From Sindora glabra (lineage: Eukaryota > Streptophyta > Magnoliopsida > Fabales > Fabaceae), in NCBI GenBank assembly GCA_020226215.1, contig CM035232.1:63063220-63127219 (forward strand): a stretch of DNA of 64,000 nucleotides, written 5' to 3'. The stretch's first letter is position 1; each line of letters starts with the position of its first letter. The notes under the pieces are model-generated. The model worked only from the letters and a program-made list of their open reading frames with translations, was not told the DNA's origin and ran no database searches. Shown here one piece after another: positions 61,314 through 64,000 of this stretch. The position numbers and the translations under genes are program-made.

Positions 61314-63817
61314 TGTAATGTCCTGAATTTTTAATTCTATCATTTGAATCTCTAAATTCTAAGGTCGTAGAAACGAAGAGCACGTTTGAATTAGCTTGGT
61401 GGGTGAATCTTAAGTTGAAAGGATTTAAGTGTAAAGGTAAATGAAATTTTGAAGGAAAAAGGGATAGTAGGAAAAGAATTGATTTCCATAAGCAGTATAG
61501 ATGATTAGAGGAGGTTAGAAAATCCTAAAAAAAGGGAGTTATCTAAGTCTGACAATGTAAGGAATTTTAAACAGACAGAAACCCTATGGACTAAATTGTA
61601 AAAGTGCAAAATCGAGTGTAGTTCAAGTGTAAATAACCAAGGATTTGGGACCTAATATGAATAACCAAGATTTTGGGGTGCAATATGTGATTTTAATTAG
61701 TTTGACCAATAGACACATGACAAGTGTCATTAGTAGGAAAAAAAGGGCAAGAATAGCCTTCTTAAGTGGTGAAAAAGGACTAAAATACCCTTGAAAATTT
61801 TAAAAAGGACCATTTTACCCTTAAAGCTTCATGAAAACTCTACCTTCTTCTCCATTTCTCCTAAAAGCTGCAGAAATCTCCATGAGAGCAAGCTTGGACG
61901 TGTGAGAGAGAGAAGGAAGAGAGAGAAAGTTTCTCTTAGCTTTTTCACCCAAAAATAGTGAGTTTTAAGCTTAGGTGTAGAAGGGAAAGTTGCTCTTCTC
62001 ATCAAGCTCTATCCATTGGTGTGCTTAGATTTAAGAAAAGCTCAAGTTTGATCAAGTTTGGTGAGCTCCAAGTGAGGATTTTCAAGTTGCACCAAGAGGT
62101 AAAAATGTTCTCCTCTAAGAGCTCTTTAATGTACTCTTTTTAGTTTCTTGAAATCTTGATGTTGGTGTGGTCAAAGGTGGTTGACCATGGAGTTTTGAAT
62201 GATTTGAACATGTCTAATGGTGTTTTGGATGTTGTTATGTTGATCTATGGCTTTGGTTTGGTATAAAAACAACAAGAAACCATGATGTACACACTAGGTT
62301 TTTAGAGGCATAATGGTGCATGTATGGAATTGGCATGATATGTTTGGAACTTGGCTAAATTGATGAAGTTAGAATAATTTTTATGAATTATGAAGCCTAT
62401 GGAAGATGAAATTTTGAATTATGAAAGTGTGTGTGTGTGCAATTTCCCTTTTGAGAAGCCAAAACCATGAATATGGAAAAGAAGGAAGGAAGGAGATTTA
62501 GCCATTTAATGTATTTTTAGAAGATCAGTAATGTACACGGGGTAGAACATGGCCCATGTTCCACCCCGTATTCTTTTACGAAGGCTGATCAGTAATGTAC
62601 ATGGGGTAGAACACGGCCCATGTTGTACCCCATGTTCTGTACACGGGGTAGAACACGGCCCATGTTGTACCCCATGTTCTGTACACGGGGTAGAACACGG
62701 CCCGTGTTTACCCCCGTGTTCTTCTCTGAGCAAGCCAGTAAAGCCTCGAAGTGATCCAGAAAGAAACACGGCCCTTAACATGGGGTATGGGAACCCCGTG
62801 TACTTTGTCAAGTGAACATTTTGGCTATGATTCTTCAAGATTTGCATGGTTTTGCCTTTGGATCCTTTTCTAATGCTCATATATGTCATTTCAAAGCTTG
62901 AAAACAAAGTATAGAGCATCTAAGTATGCATTTGTGCATCTATCAATGTGGAGGAAGTAAAGAATATATGAGATTTAAGGAAAATGATGATGTTCTAATA
63001 AGAACTATGATGTGTATTTATGTAGACTAAGGAGTGACAATTGGAAAAGCAAGGGGAGTTGTAAAGGAGTTTTTAGTGAGGGCAAAGGAAACATCACATT
63101 GGAAGCTTGTAAAAGGTAGATAGCTTTATCCTTAAGCCTCATTTTCTATTTACATAATTTTCTGTATTTTATGTCATTGTACGGAATGTGTATGAAATTG
63201 CTGTGTGCGGTACCTATGGCCCGATACCTCGGGAAGACAGTGTGATGCTGTATGTTAGGCCTTTGGCCTGAGTACCCTGGGAAGACAGCGTGATGCTGTA
63301 TATAGGTCTAGGTACGATTATCTGTGATGGCCATCTAGATATTGATATAAGTCCTTGAATGGGCTTGATGATTGCTGCGTGCGATGCATATTTCCTACAA
63401 TGGTATGGATTGAAATGATAAATGATTAATTGTTTTTAAAATGTATGTTTTATTTGCTTAAGGATCTGGAATGGCTTGATATATTTTTATGGTATTAGCT
63501 AGCTACTGGGAAACTTTGTTTCTCATGTTTTTGTATTATTACTAACCATTGCAGGTGATGCTTCCAAAGGCTCTCATGATAGAGGAGAATGATGTTTTGA
63601 AATTTTATTAAAAATGTTTATATAGTTGGTGATGTAATACGTGATGGATGTACGATTTGTAAGTTGAACATTTTGTATAATTACATGACTCGTGCTTTTG
63701 TTGTATGAAATACAAAAATTTGAGATATTCTGAGTTAGTTTGGAGTAGAAGGCAAATTAGTATGCAATAATTATCTATTTAATGAGAATTAAGGTGTTAA
63801 TAAGTAAGGGAGTTACA
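61314..63817 (+). repeat. Solo LTR of the Tekay-like family
   Basis: 2,504 bp aligning along its length with the LTRs of element 1, from TGTAATGTCCTG to GGGAGTTACA. It is flanked by ATTTT at 61,309-61,313 and 63,818-63,822. No internal sequence is present, so it arose by recombination between the two LTRs of a full element. Its inverted-repeat array (62,533-62,806) has about five units. The second tandem array (63,209-63,310) has two. Confidence 0.95.
62533..62806 (+). repeat. Nested inverted-repeat array in the solo LTR
   Basis: Units of about 52 bp starting TACACGGGGTAGAACACGG or a CATGGGG variant. Near-identical tandem units occur at about 62,640-62,692 and 62,692-62,725, plus a diverged last unit. 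Open frames on both strands here come from the 3-bp-compatible repeat and are not genes. Confidence 0.88.
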
Positions 63818-63822
63818 ATTTT

Positions 63823-64000
63823 CACTCTCAAATTGCTATCAATTCATTTTCCTATCATAAACTTCCATGACATGTTATAAGAGCTAAAAAGAGAGACCAT
63901 ACTTTTAAGAAGTTCAGATTGTCAATACTTGCTATTCTGAAGACATTTGGTTTGTGTTCTATGTTTGTTATCATTAATATTTTTCTATTAGCAAACGCCA
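63823..64000. other. Unassigned right flank
   Basis: About 180 bp beyond the solo LTR with no recognisable gene or repeat. Confidence 0.6.

Overview
This is nuclear DNA from a plant, almost certainly a eudicot. The evidence is spliced genes with GT-AG introns, very AT-rich intergenic DNA, plant-type Ty3/gypsy, Ty1/copia and hAT elements, and a plant-specific ARID-HMG protein gene. I cannot name the species from sequence alone. There are no operons, CRISPR arrays or recognisable tRNA or rRNA genes.

Layout. Positions 1-7,640 are AT-rich intergenic DNA holding an NB-ARC (disease-resistance type) gene fragment on the minus strand (about 690-1,034), a 92-bp AT microsatellite and a foldback (MITE-like) element. 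About 7,640-14,050 is the only gene that looks intact: a six-coding-exon, 446-residue ARID + HMG-box DNA-binding protein of the HMGB15 type on the plus strand (ATG 9,204, stop 13,562-13,564). From about 14,000 to the end I see essentially transposable elements, mostly broken.

Mobile part, left to right: a second foldback element (14.9-15.2 kb); an exon-like stretch (15.8-16.0 kb); a minus-strand LTR of a Tekay-like family (16.65-18.9 kb); a Tat/Retand-like non-coding repeat, copy A (19.3-21.9 kb); a structurally complete Tekay-like gypsy element (22,085-31,839; two 2,529-bp LTRs, TSD CATAT) whose gag-pol frame has three in-frame stops; then a degenerate Ty1/copia element (about 32.7-51.35 kb). 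The copia RT is split by an Athila-like gag-protease element (34,982-49,054, TSD c/tTTAG). That element is itself split by a second Tekay-family insertion (36,945-42,641, TSD AACTT). Next comes Tat-like copy B (about 51.4-61.2 kb), interrupted by a hAT transposon (51,476-55,147, 8-bp TSD) and by a 3.5-kb probable solo LTR (56,615-60,149). Last is a solo LTR of the main Tekay-like family (61,314-63,817, TSD ATTTT).

The most unusual object is the second Tekay-family insertion. Its outer parts form one nearly complete LTR lacking only about 5 bp. Inside that LTR sits 3.0 kb of gag-pol from the same family with microhomology deletions and a half-inverted, partly palindromic end. It looks like a solo LTR that captured a template-switched copy of its own family's body. 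Other points of interest: LTR arrays of nested GC-rich inverted repeats that vary between copies, a shared Glu-to-Lys change at the RNase H catalytic glutamate in both Tekay-family copies, and LTR pairs that differ only by transitions.
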